Assembly: GCA_032718475.1 (NCBI GenBank)
Contig: JAUCBJ010008894.1
Span: 1-49,993, forward strand
Length of the DNA: 49,993 nt
Direction: 5' to 3'
Origin: Nemertoderma westbladi
Taxonomy: Eukaryota > Xenacoelomorpha > Nemertodermatida > Nemertodermatidae
Below are positions 1 to 9,800 of the stretch, in pieces. Under the pieces are notes generated by a model that searched no databases, was not told where the DNA came from, and worked only from the letters and a program-made list of their open reading frames with translations. The first letter of the stretch is position 1, and every line of letters begins with the position of its first letter. The position numbers and the translations under genes were made by a program.

Positions 1-1406
1 AACTCCCTATCACCCATGACATTTGCTAGATCATCCGCATCTTTAAGGCCAGTGTCCTTTAAGATGCGTCTCAAGAAAGTCATGGGCTGTCCACCATGCT
101 TATTCACTCCATGAGGCTGCCAAAGTACAAGATTATGCACTGGCTGGTCCTCACGGCGAAAGCAATGTCCTGCAAAGCGGAGGGGATTTTGTTCTAGTGT
201 CAAGCTTGGGGGAACCAATGAGACACCTCCAATGTTATATAGTGTCTGGTTGGAGATGTGTGCATTGTACTTGACACAATGTACCCGGCGTAGCATTCTT
301 GTGAATGTGCCATCCAGAGATTTGGTGTCCTCAGCAGTTAGAGCCCAGCATGGACTCCCGTAGAGGAGTACTGGAACTACTGCTGCTCTAAATAATCGGA
401 CCTTAAGTTTCCGATTAATTCTAGGTGATTTCCAAATCCTGGAAAGCCTATTCAAGGCTGCCCATGCCTTTCCCTTACGTATTCGAAGGTCCTCACCTGA
501 CTTCCGGATCCATGATCCCAGGTAACAGAAGTCGTCCACATGCTCAAGCATACCATCCTTTGAGCTTATGCTCATCCGATCAGAGACTTGCTGAGGACTT
601 TCAAAGTTAACTGTCAGAATTTTGGTCTTTCTGGAGTTAATAAAAAGACCAACACTAGAAGCAGCATGTTCTAATGAGCTGAGGAGCCGCTGGGCTCCCT
701 CTAATGATTCTGAGAGTACTCCTAAGTCATCAGCAAAGTCTAGATCAGTTAGGTACTTGGCAGGATTTCCTCGACTTCTGGAGCCAGTAGGTGGAGTTAT
801 CATCACCCCATCATCATTATGATGATGTAAGGACATGCGTATAGAACATAGTCAACCACAATAATGAACAAGAATGGTGCAAGTGTGTCTCCTTGGAGGA
901 CGCCCCATAACACTTCAAATGGTTCTGTGTCACCGTCAACAGTAGACACAAATGTTGTCGAACCATCGTATACTGATCTGATTGCTGCAATAATTTCATC
1001 AGGAATCCCATATAATGAAAGTATGCTGAACATACGTGAGCGAGAGACTGAATCAAAGGCCTTGAAGAAGTCAACAAAGATAACAGCCAGATGCCTGTCT
1101 TTCTTTTTTGATAACTCTTCAATTATCCTTCTAAGTGCCAAAATGGGCTCCATGGTCCCACGACCTTTACGGAACCCATTCTGATTTCCACGTAGCAGTC
1201 TCTCAATGGGATCCCTGATGCGATTTAATAGAATTCTATTGTATAGTTTTGCAGCAATCGAGATCAATGAGATTCCCCGAAAAGAACCATGGAGTGTTAG
1301 GTTGCCCTTCTTGGGAACTGGCACCAACTTATTTGTTTTCATTTCTTGTGGGACTCTTGTTGTACGGTACATGTCTGGGGCATATGCAATATGGCAGTAT
1401 GGACCT
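1..1406 (-). pseudogene. Non-LTR retrotransposon reverse transcriptase fragment, frameshifted
   Basis: Reading right to left, the minus strand encodes the palm and thumb of a LINE reverse transcriptase. From about 1330 down I see a VPVPKKG motif, then RGISL, then the first catalytic aspartate block (FVDFFKAFDSV, near 1040-1080), then GVLQGDTLAP. The second catalytic block, FADDL, is at 723-737 but in a different frame. The shift lies near 815-835, beside a run of ATC/ATG triplets, where the upstream frame meets a TGA. From 720 to the window edge the downstream frame continues through typical LINE thumb sequence with no stop seen. The fragment therefore runs off the left edge. The 5' side is cut at the hairpin at 1407. 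The motif order resembles RTE-like LINEs, but clade assignment is a guess. No endonuclease is present in this piece. Confidence 0.85.
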
Positions 1407-1468
1407 CTGGGGCGAATCGACTTGGACAGTCGACTGATACGCCCCACTTCCAAGTCCATTCGCCCCAG
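1407..1468. repeat. Short hairpin element, copy 1
   Basis: Two 20-bp arms at 1407-1426 and 1449-1468 are inverted repeats of each other with one mismatch (GGGGCGAATCGACTTGGA against GGGGCGAATGGACTTGGA). They surround a loop of about 22 bp. The right flank, AGATGATACTTATTGAATG and a few further bases, is shared with the copy at 1868-1928. It sits at the broken 5' edge of the LINE fragment. Confidence 0.75.
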
Positions 1469-1867
1469 ATGATACTTATTGAATGTTTTACAAACATTCA
1501 CTTGTTACAAACACTACCCTCGATATTTTTTAGACCTTATCAATCTAATAAATATTATTTTTAGTTAATTTATTTTTTATATTTTTTAGATCTTCAAACT
1601 ATTGCAATAAATTACAGTAGAAATCTTGTTACAAACACTTTTGAACCTCGATTACGCGTAATATTTTATCAAGATCATATAATGCTGTAATGTGAAACAA
1701 ATTGATAAGGTAAATCAAGCAAATCCAAATGTTGTTTCTGTCTACTTTCCTTTTAAGCTTCAATATATCAGTATATTGAATCACGTGACTCACATGCAAC
1801 AGTGACAACTCTAATAGGCAACTCCATGTGGCTCAGAAAGCTCGGTAAACCATTCAATAATATCATA
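1469..1867. other. Gene-free spacer with a repeated TTGTTACAAACAC motif
   Basis: AT-rich DNA with no ORF of interest. A short motif, TTGTTACAAACACT, occurs near 1503 and 1628 and again near 2003, each time followed within a few bases by a CTCGAT sequence. This suggests remnants of one small repeat family in tandem or repeatedly inserted. Nothing else is supported. Confidence 0.5.
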
Positions 1868-1928
1868 TGGGGCGAATGGACTTGGAAGGTGGGGGGAATC
1901 AGTCAACTGTCCAAGTCGATTCGCCCCA
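1868..1928. repeat. Short hairpin element, copy 2 (core flipped relative to copy 1)
   Basis: Arms at 1868-1887 and 1910-1928 form the same hairpin as copy 1. The arm mismatch and the loop are in the opposite orientation, while the right-hand flank (AGATGATACTTATTGAATG) is in the same orientation. The stem-loop core thus appears inverted in place relative to copy 1. Confidence 0.75.
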
Positions 1929-2033
1929 GATGATACTTATTGAATGTTTTACTAATATTCTTTTTAGGTACAATGATATTAGAAATTGCAATATTGAAAC
2001 CTTGTTACAAACACTACCCTCGATTACGCGGTA

Positions 2034-2460
2034 GAAGTTTTACTGGTAATTCTGGTAGAATCTCGAATAATTTGTTTTAAACCAAACAAATTTAAAATAC
2101 TTTGGTACTGTTTACAGATGGGGGATGCTTTGTGATGGTAACAGATATTAAAATCACCTAAGAAATATATTTCACAGTCTGACCTAAGATTACATAAAAT
2201 TGTATTTTCAAAATTTTGCAAAAAATCTGATTGTTTAGGGGGCCGATATAAAGTACCGATTAAAATAGGTTTAGTTTTAGGAAGTTAAAGTTCCACCAGT
2301 AAAACTTCGTCTCAAGACTCTAAATCTTCCCTACGATTAAAAGCTAAATCACATCGAATGTAAGTACAGACACCACCACCGTGTCTGACCCTATCCTTAC
2401 GTAAAACTACGTAATTATCAATATAAATTTCTCCATCAGAAACGCTATGATTGATCTTGG
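2034..2460 (-). pseudogene. LINE apurinic-type endonuclease fragment
   Basis: The minus strand encodes part of an APE-type LINE endonuclease. Visible motifs are RHGGGV near 2380, GTLYRPP near 2250 and the catalytic-loop motif GDFNI near 2150, but stop codons interrupt the reading near 2285 and 2315. About 180 bp at 2034-2213 look identical by eye to 43050-43230 on the plus strand, so both belong to one CR1/Jockey-type family. This copy keeps more of the 5' side and stops abruptly at 2034, where the downstream part of the family sequence is absent. It is a dead fragment. Confidence 0.8.
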
Positions 2461-2788
2461 CTTGGATTTATTGATTAAAATACGAATTTCGGAAAGTTTG
2501 GGAAATTTTTGGGAATTTAAATATTCCAATGGAAACAAAGATACTTGAATCATGAGACGTGAATTTTAAGTCTACTTTTTATTCATCCTGTGTTTGTATG
2601 TGAAAGAGCCGAATATTATTTATTACCAGTGCTGTATAGATTTAAGTAATTTAAGTAAGAGATTTAAGTTTCCGATTCTGTTATTCCATTTGTCTGATAA
2701 TCAGATACCTGACATACAGTATACCGATACTTGCTTAACAACTCAACCCTACCGGACCTGAAATTAAAAATCATTGTTATCAGGACTG
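2461..2788. other. AT-rich spacer, no gene seen
   Basis: No ORF, RNA gene or strong repeat is visible. It is distal 5' flank of FAM91A1. Confidence 0.5.
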
Positions 2789-2965
2789 CTACGCGTAGCA
2801 CCTACGCGTAGTTTCAAAATACCTACGCGTAGTTCCAAAATAACTACGCGTAGTTTTAAAACACCTACGCGTAGTTGTTAAAAAGGTAGTAAGTCTGGCC
2901 CCACAGGTAAATAACAGGAATGGAAGTTACAAACTACGCGTAGCTACGCGTAGGCCTACGCGTAG
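2789..2965. repeat. Cluster of eight CTACGCGTAG palindromes
   Basis: The perfect 10-bp palindrome CTACGCGTAG starts at 2789, 2802, 2823, 2844, 2865, 2934, 2944 and 2956. Four consecutive copies are exactly 21 bp apart, which puts them on the same face of the helix. The spacers are poorly conserved A/T-rich sequence. The cluster lies about 400-580 bp upstream of the FAM91A1 start. It could be a small tandem repeat of no function, or a multimerised binding site; regulation of FAM91A1 is an inference from position only. Confidence 0.85.
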
Positions 2966-3369
2966 GTCGAAAAGATTTACCCCAAAAAAAGTAGCATAAA
3001 ATTATAATTATGTACGCTGAGATGACTTGCAGTTTCTGTTGCATCTGTCTGTCCGAAATTATCTATCTAATTTCAGCACCATCGGTACCACACCACACTA
3101 CTGTATGCAACAAACGGTGTAATGTAAGACTTATATCTGAAAATTATCTGATGCAGTGATTAATGCATAGAACTACAACTAACAGTCTGACAGTAGGCCC
3201 TACCAGCTGATTTTAAATCAGTTAATTCAGTAATTATTGTTGACACGCTGACACGTCGGGAACATACGGTCAGACGGTACTCTGGCTGTCTTCTGCACCG
3301 TTTAAAGTTGCAAATTACTGAAGTAAAGAAGTACCATACGCCATAGGCCTACAGAAGTATACAATTCCA
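2966..3369. other. FAM91A1 5' flank
   Basis: About 400 bp between the palindrome cluster and the start codon. No clear TATA box at a fixed distance and no conserved element that I can name. The promoter and 5' UTR presumably lie here. Confidence 0.4.
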
Positions 3370-5598
3370 ATGTCTACTTCTGGTGGGTCTCACAATGTTA
3401 CTACAATGGATATTGAGAGATACATAAAACAAAATTGCAGCTGGGATAAATTACCATCTTCTCTGAAGAATGTCATGGGCAACAGGGAACGGGAATATAG
3501 CTCGAAAGTGTACCAATACAGCATAAAAAATCAACTCCGCTACAAAGGAAACCTGATAAGAAACATTGTAAAAAATGAGAAATCCTACTACAGGGAACTC
3601 TTACTACATTCCAGAACCAACTTAATGCTATTCCCTTATCATTTGCAAGATGTGGTGGTAAAAGGCTTTCGAGAAACCCCTTTCCTTTACTACCAGTCGG
3701 TTCTGGAATTTATCATGAAGGAAGATAAGAGTTACGACTCGTTGCCCAACTTTACTGCCGCTGATTGTCTGCGGGTTTTAGGAATCGGTCGCAACCAATA
3801 CATCGATCTTATGAACCAATGCCGCGCATCCAAATCCTTCTACTTTAATAAAAGAAAGATTAAAGAGTTGCTTCCCACTAAACCCGTCGACAGTATAACA
3901 ATCGAGTCTTGGTGGTTGATTTGCCCCGGTTCTATTACAGAAGACGACGTGCGACTTTGCAACGATGTAGAGAAGACAACTATTGACACTCTTATCGATT
4001 TCGGCCCTCAACCCGCCTGCGATCTCGACAGAAAGACGATATACAAGTTGTATATCCGGGGTCTAGTCTATATAGACATCCCGATATCCAACTCCGATTA
4101 CATCGTGGTACCACCGCTGGAGGGATTCGTTATGAACAGAGTTCTAGGGGATTATTTCGAGAACCTCCTATACAAGATATTCGTCTCCATGGACGAACAC
4201 ACCACCGTCCTCGAACTATCCAACATCCTGCAAGTCGATATAAACTTGGTGAAGAACGGAGTAGCGACTTACATACGTTTAGGGTTCGCTTATAGAAAGG
4301 GTAAAGATAACGAATCCAACGTGATGCATCCCTCGTGGCAGTGCGAATCCTCGTCTACCAATAGTTTAAGTCGTGTATCCGCTGTTATGGACGAGCTCCC
4401 TAGAGGCGCCAGTCCCGATACCGGGCCAACCGACAACCATGTTAAACGAATCGGCCTTCTGTACGACTCTAATCTTACCGCCTTTCTCATGATGGGGAAC
4501 CTATCCTTCGGACTCAAAACCCACGCGGTTACGATGTTCGAGGTCGGTAAGCTAACCGACGAGTGTCTCGACAGTTTGGTGCAGGAGTTGGATGGAGTCG
4601 ACGCTTCCGGTAACCACGACAGCGAGACCCAACGATATTTCGACCACGCGTTGACTCTTAGGAACACAATAAAACGACTGCGAAACAGCCCCGATCTCGG
4701 GGTTGGCGAGGAATTGGGCGTCGACCTGTTGCGCTGCGAATCGTTGCAGTCGCTCGACGCGGCCGCTTGTCATCGCATCTTCACGAGGAGTTACCGCGTC
4801 CTCATCTCGCTGTCTCCGTTGAGTAAAGAAATCCGCCCGATCTACAGCTCCTACCCTCACCATCTGGGACCCCCACTCCCCGAATGCCACTCCCTTTGGT
4901 TCCATTTGTACGTATACCACATCCTCGGGTCCGGTCCCCCCTCCCTGCTTCTCCCTCACGGTGCCGTCTTCTCCGTTATGCCCAGCGTTTTCTTTCAGTA
5001 TTCGCAGTTGCTGATGACGTCATGGAAGCACGATCCGGTCGTTATAGCAACGTCGAACGCACTGATACTCGTCAACGAGGCCTTGCTGCATTCCTCCGTG
5101 TTACTCCAAGGTTACGGTTTATATTGCAACCCAATAATTCGATACATTCCTTTTCCATTTCACCCCACTTCAACTCGTAACTCACATCCTCAACTAGTTT
5201 CATTATCTAACGAATTAGACCTAGAAAATAACTGCGGCTACATAACATTTGTTAATAGCGATCATAATAATTTATTAGCTCCAAAGGAAAATACAGAAAG
5301 CGAAAGAGAACGATCTGAAGACATATCCAAGTCCTTTATATTCGAAGTGACTTTTGGGGTTCCGATATTCGATGTTGGTCTTAACGATGACGTCACAAAA
5401 TCTGTAATAGCCAACAAGATTTGTTCCCAAGAGAACTCTAAACTGTTGTTGGAATCCAATAGACGACTCTGTTTGCGGTTGTTAACATTTATCAGTAATT
5501 GGGCCGGAACTGACAGTCAGGAGTTGTCGTACGTTATGCCAACGCGTTTGCTTCTGTTTAATGAAGGTCAACTTCAGTTTTGGAACCAAATACACTGA
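3370..5598 (+). CDS. FAM91A1: FAM91A1 homolog, Golgi vesicle-tethering factor (single exon)
   Basis: The 742-residue product is a full-length FAM91 protein. In animals FAM91A1 belongs to the WDR11 complex and works with TBC1D23 and golgin-97/golgin-245 in capturing endosome-derived vesicles at the trans-Golgi. The N-terminal FAM91 domain covers roughly residues 13-320, including DSLPNFTAADCLR followed by GIGRNQYIDLMNQCR (about 122-156) and VPPLEGFVMNRV (about 247). The C-terminal FAM91 domain starts near 360 with LTAFLMMGNLS and HAVTMFEVGKLTDE and ends in an MPTR motif near the terminus. Human FAM91A1 is about 838 aa, so variable loops are shorter here. The first ATG is used; Met13 aligns better with the human start and is an alternative. 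The gene is one uninterrupted ORF, unlike its many-exon vertebrate counterpart. It converges on RIC1, 1.2 kb away. Confidence 0.95.
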   Translation: MSTSGGSHNVTTMDIERYIKQNCSWDKLPSSLKNVMGNREREYSSKVYQYSIKNQLRYKGNLIRNIVKNEKSYYRELLLHSRTNLMLFPYHLQDVVVKGFRETPFLYYQSVLEFIMKEDKSYDSLPNFTAADCLRVLGIGRNQYIDLMNQCRASKSFYFNKRKIKELLPTKPVDSITIESWWLICPGSITEDDVRLCNDVEKTTIDTLIDFGPQPACDLDRKTIYKLYIRGLVYIDIPISNSDYIVVPPLEGFVMNRVLGDYFENLLYKIFVSMDEHTTVLELSNILQVDINLVKNGVATYIRLGFAYRKGKDNESNVMHPSWQCESSSTNSLSRVSAVMDELPRGASPDTGPTDNHVKRIGLLYDSNLTAFLMMGNLSFGLKTHAVTMFEVGKLTDECLDSLVQELDGVDASGNHDSETQRYFDHALTLRNTIKRLRNSPDLGVGEELGVDLLRCESLQSLDAAACHRIFTRSYRVLISLSPLSKEIRPIYSSYPHHLGPPLPECHSLWFHLYVYHILGSGPPSLLLPHGAVFSVMPSVFFQYSQLLMTSWKHDPVVIATSNALILVNEALLHSSVLLQGYGLYCNPIIRYIPFPFHPTSTRNSHPQLVSLSNELDLENNCGYITFVNSDHNNLLAPKENTESERERSEDISKSFIFEVTFGVPIFDVGLNDDVTKSVIANKICSQENSKLLLESNRRLCLRLLTFISNWAGTDSQELSYVMPTRLLLFNEGQLQFWNQIH

Positions 5599-5768
5599 TA
5601 GTTGGTGCAATTATGCAATCCGATTATACTATACATTCCTTGATTAGAATATAAATGGAGTTTGTTGCAGTAGTTTACGATAATTATCAATAATAAGAAG
5701 TGTGTTTCATGTGAAATATTAATTTAATGATTCTAAATTTCTCATGTATTATCCAATTAAGTTTTATG

Positions 5769-5954
5769 TTAAATAAACTTCTTCAATCGCATTATCAATT
5801 GGCCCAGTTGATGCTGGTAGGTCATCGGTAGGTTCCTGGTAGGTAGTTTGGCGCCATTCCGATCACAGAATTCGTAAACGGCTGGACCTCGATAAAACAC
5901 CTGATGCTGTAGGTCTCGCTGGCTCTCGCAGAAACCATTCCAATCTTCAGCCAC
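5769..5954 (-). CDS. Possible small ORF of unknown function
   Basis: A 61-codon ORF on the strand opposite the FAM91A1 3' UTR. Its composition is protein-like rather than low-complexity: mixed charges, two Cys, and the tail QLGQLIMRLKKFI. I recognise no family. It overlaps the probable FAM91A1 poly(A) site and has no visible promoter. It could be a real small gene, the last exon of something, or chance. Confidence 0.2.
   Translation of the reverse strand: MAEDWNGFCESQRDLQHQVFYRGPAVYEFCDRNGAKLPTRNLPMTYQHQLGQLIMRLKKFI
5772..5777 (+). promoter_or_regulatory. Likely FAM91A1 poly(A) signal
   Basis: AATAAA lies about 175 bp after the FAM91A1 stop codon on the same strand, a normal distance for a short 3' UTR. 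It is the first canonical hexamer I see on the plus strand downstream of the gene. Confidence 0.5.
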
Positions 5955-6803
5955 TAAGCTCGCTCACCCGTAATGTAATTGTTATTATCCAATCATTTAC
6001 TCTTTACACTCCCGACAATAATACGTCATGCTATATTGACCCACTATAATATCAATATGGACTATAACATAGAGAGGGGGGGGGGGGGGGGGGGGGGTTA
6101 TGATTATGTAGAATTACTAAACTACTCTAGTCCCTCATAGACGGGGCGACAATTCTCTTATTCCAGACACCCTATTGCGGGCCAGACTATTAATTTTATC
6201 TAAAAAATTTAGTACAAATTTTGTACTTGCAGAGTTAGTAATTGTAAGTTTAAATCTGAGTACGACAAATTGCAATTGCGCCGGTGGCGGACGAAAAGTT
6301 GAAATTTTTTTTTAAAATTTTCCACCCACCACGTTTATTCCAGCCACCCCGACTAATTAGCATAATGACATTTTTCCATCCACCCCGTTTAATCCACCCA
6401 CCCCGTCTATTCTTGACTCCAGAGTACACGTTTACCAAGTTTGGTTCCATTTCATAAACAAAATGACCGACGTATTACATTAGCGTTCAAACATTTCCAA
6501 CGACAGGCGGTCCACTAATAATACCGCTACGCTAAGGCTTAAGTAGTCTTCGTGACTCACCCCCAATACAACTAATCGAAAAATTTTAAAGAATAAATTT
6601 ATTTAGGTATTCCGACCCTGAATTATTACGTGTAATTTACTATTAAAATTACTAAGGAAAATTCGGCACAAGTTATGTTTAACTTTAATTAAATAAATAA
6701 AATACTTTAATAACTGGTTTAAACTGGAATTATTACAATTACTACATAAAATGGATTAAGATTTCTAAAAACATGGGAATAAGGTGTTAGTTGTGCATTT
6801 ACT
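5955..6803. other. Convergent intergenic region with G-run and C-rich degenerate repeats
   Basis: A run of 22 G residues lies at 6076-6097. Between about 6318 and 6412 there are several degenerate copies of a CCACCCACCCCGTTTA-like motif. On the minus strand AATAAA occurs at 6598-6603 (read as TTTATT on plus), about 200 bp past the RIC1 stop, and is the best candidate RIC1 poly(A) signal. The rest is AT-rich with no gene seen. Confidence 0.5.
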
Positions 6804-9800
6804 TTACTGAAGCAAACATGCACTCCCAGTTTCTGCAACTGACTCTGTTGCAACATTTTGCTCAGATTCACAACTACCGTTACTAGCTAATATTGGATCT
6901 GAGTCTATAGACACAAAATTGATTAAATCTTGCACAATACATTTACACCTTAATATGAAAGGTAAATAGCCTCTACATGAATTTATGCACCATGCTTCCA
7001 GTGATATAAGCCCCTCCAAAACGTTATTATCGCAATGCGGGTATCTATTAGATATTGCTGCAGCAATGGCTTCGGAGAACAAAGGAACATCCCGGAGAGA
7101 TGTCGCTAAAATTAACGACCAATCAATGCATCCTGACGATATTGCACAGTCGCACAGCCACCGCAGCTTAGCTTGCGTAAAGTTCCGAGGTTTACCAAAG
7201 GGGAGTTCCCTTGCAGGAGTAAAGTCCGGTTCGGATTGATCGTCAACAATAGTGGATTCGTTTGAACTGTCGACATCGTTTCTTAGTTGAGTCATTAACG
7301 ATTTGGTCTCAGGAATGTCTAACGGGACCAGGTAAGAATTAATTAATTTACTGTCCCCCGATATACTGGGCGTTGATGCTTCGCTAGATGGAATGATATG
7401 ATTTGATAGAATCTTATAAGGGGGGTCAGCAGCTGCATCAGTTGGGGAATCGCATTGTTCTTGTAGATAAGGTATTTGTTTGAAACGGTAGCTACCAGGA
7501 AAGGGAAATTGAAACTGTTCGTGTATACTTCGAAGTGCTTTCGGGAAGTTGTTAATTCTTGCGGCCCTATCGCACTCATTGGTCATCCATTTCACTAAAT
7601 CGAAGCCTAAACAAGCGCTCATCATTCCCAGATGGTAAATATTGAGGTTTTGAAGCAATAAACGAGCGTGTCTATGAAGAATAATGTCGATAAAGTGTGA
7701 TTGAGTGACCATCGTAAGGTCGAGGTCATTGGAGGTGGAACCCAATGGGGGGTGCGGCGAAACTGGTGAATGTGATGAAGAGTCGATACGAACCGAGGAG
7801 TGTCCTTCAACATTTGGATACATCGGAATTGGGGTCGCTGGGGAATATTGAGACTGACTTATTTTGCTGGTTGGTGAGGTAACGGGAGACGGATGAGATG
7901 CCGGAAATTGGAAAAAATTGTCATCAGGATTTCCAACAGTTTTAACGAAACGGACAATATCCATAGCCAAGTCCCACCTTTTGTGAGATAAAACGGAATT
8001 TAGCAATTGAGTTGCAAATTTCCGACTCGAATGCATCGGTTCCAGGTTCTGTAATACTAAGAGGTAGGACATTGCTGTGTCGAAGGCACCGGACTCGAGG
8101 CATTCAATGAACAGGTTACTGGGGGAACCGATCACGCCGAAAAGATGCCGCCAATGAGAAAGCTCAGTTTTTCTCGCGCAATGCGCAAAAACGCGTAGAT
8201 AGTGGCGCGGAAACTCGCGGATGAAGGTAACGACGGCCGGCAGTAGCGGATTAGCAACGGGTACCCCGGAAGTGGCCTCATCCTCGAGGACTTCGTGGAG
8301 CATGAGTTCGAGAACGTGGGAGAAGTGTGGGAGCTGGGAGGAGAGAGCCGCCAGATCCAAGGCGTGTTGGCCCAGGTTGGATCGCACTAACTGATGGAAA
8401 ACTTGATTTAAATACATCTCGGTGGAATGAATTAAAGTATAAAAAGTCGAACCAAAGGTCGACTCGGTTGATGCAAAGGGAGTCGTTACGCAATCTGTTA
8501 CTGTGCTGTGAACAACGCCATCCTTAAAGGATATCGCAATGGGGTGAACAGAAAGTGAAAGGGGCAACATAATTTTTCTAGAAAGAAACTTGTTATCCGA
8601 TGATTGGCTTAAACTCAACCATATTCTATTGCCATGGGAACCACAATTGAGCCAAATGAGAGCGTCGCTCGTCCACAAATATTCCACGCAACTCGCGACA
8701 ATGATAGCAGCGCCGAATGGACGAACGGAATAGGACTCGTAAGTTTCGCTTCGATCCCGTTCGAACATTAGAAGTTTACCAGCTATGTTTAGAAATAAAC
8801 TCTCCGGGTAAACCTGTGAGTGGTTATTATCTCCGGTTGGGCGAGTGAGTGGCAGGCTAGAGAGCTGGAAGTTAACCAAACATTGTGGATGAGGGATTAT
8901 GGCGTTTAAGTCAATATTCTGCACGTTATCGTAGGCTACTGAGTTATTTGATAAAAGAGATAGTTGAAAAATAGATAGTATTTTGTTACTTTGGAATACA
9001 CCGAGAGTGTCTTTACAGGTGTCAATAAGTAGTACACGTTCGTTGATTTTCTTCACGGAGGTATTATTATTATCTAACCGCATGGAGAGGGAATAACATC
9101 TCAGTAAAGTTTCTTTGCTTTTTGATAAATTACAACACGCAGCTATTAAGTGATTGTGCCACCATGCCAAACCGCCTTGGACTGAGAAACTGCTCTCCTG
9201 GGTCTCATTCCCGAATAAACACCACCGTTTTCTCAGCAGGGAATAATAAAGCAACCCGTAAGCGCCGCATACAGCGATGCAGCTGGCTTCCCAAGAGATC
9301 GAAACATATTTAAACGGATAATTATTGAGTAAATAAACCGGTGGAATAAACGCGACGAACCACTGACGAACCAACCCCGCCGTTCGCTGTACGCAAGTCG
9401 ACGAATCCATCCGTTTTATCAGCAATCTGTCGTCCCCAACTAGTACCACTCCGTTATGATCGGAACTAGACGAGGTGTTGACTGACTTTAAAAACGTTCG
9501 ACTGTAAAAGGAAACCGCGTCAGGGAACGCGTAAATTAACTCGAATCCGTTAATAGACCAATCAGCTGCCGCTATCGATTGGTTTGCAGATGAACCCGGA
9601 GATATGTAGAGCAACGTACCGAAGGTGCTCCATAAAGCGACGCCGCCGTAACGCCACGATACCAACATAGTTTCCCCGTCTGGAGTCCATCTCATAAAGG
9701 TAACGTCCCCTATACATTCAGTGGAAGGCAGACAACTCGGTGGTATTAACATTTTATGTGAAGGCTGCAGTGCCCCTGAGTATTCGTCCACCGTATAGCA

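Noticed and set aside
4552-4959. 135-codon minus-strand ORF and others within FAM91A1
   Set aside because: Shadows of the real coding frame, which has full-length family similarity.
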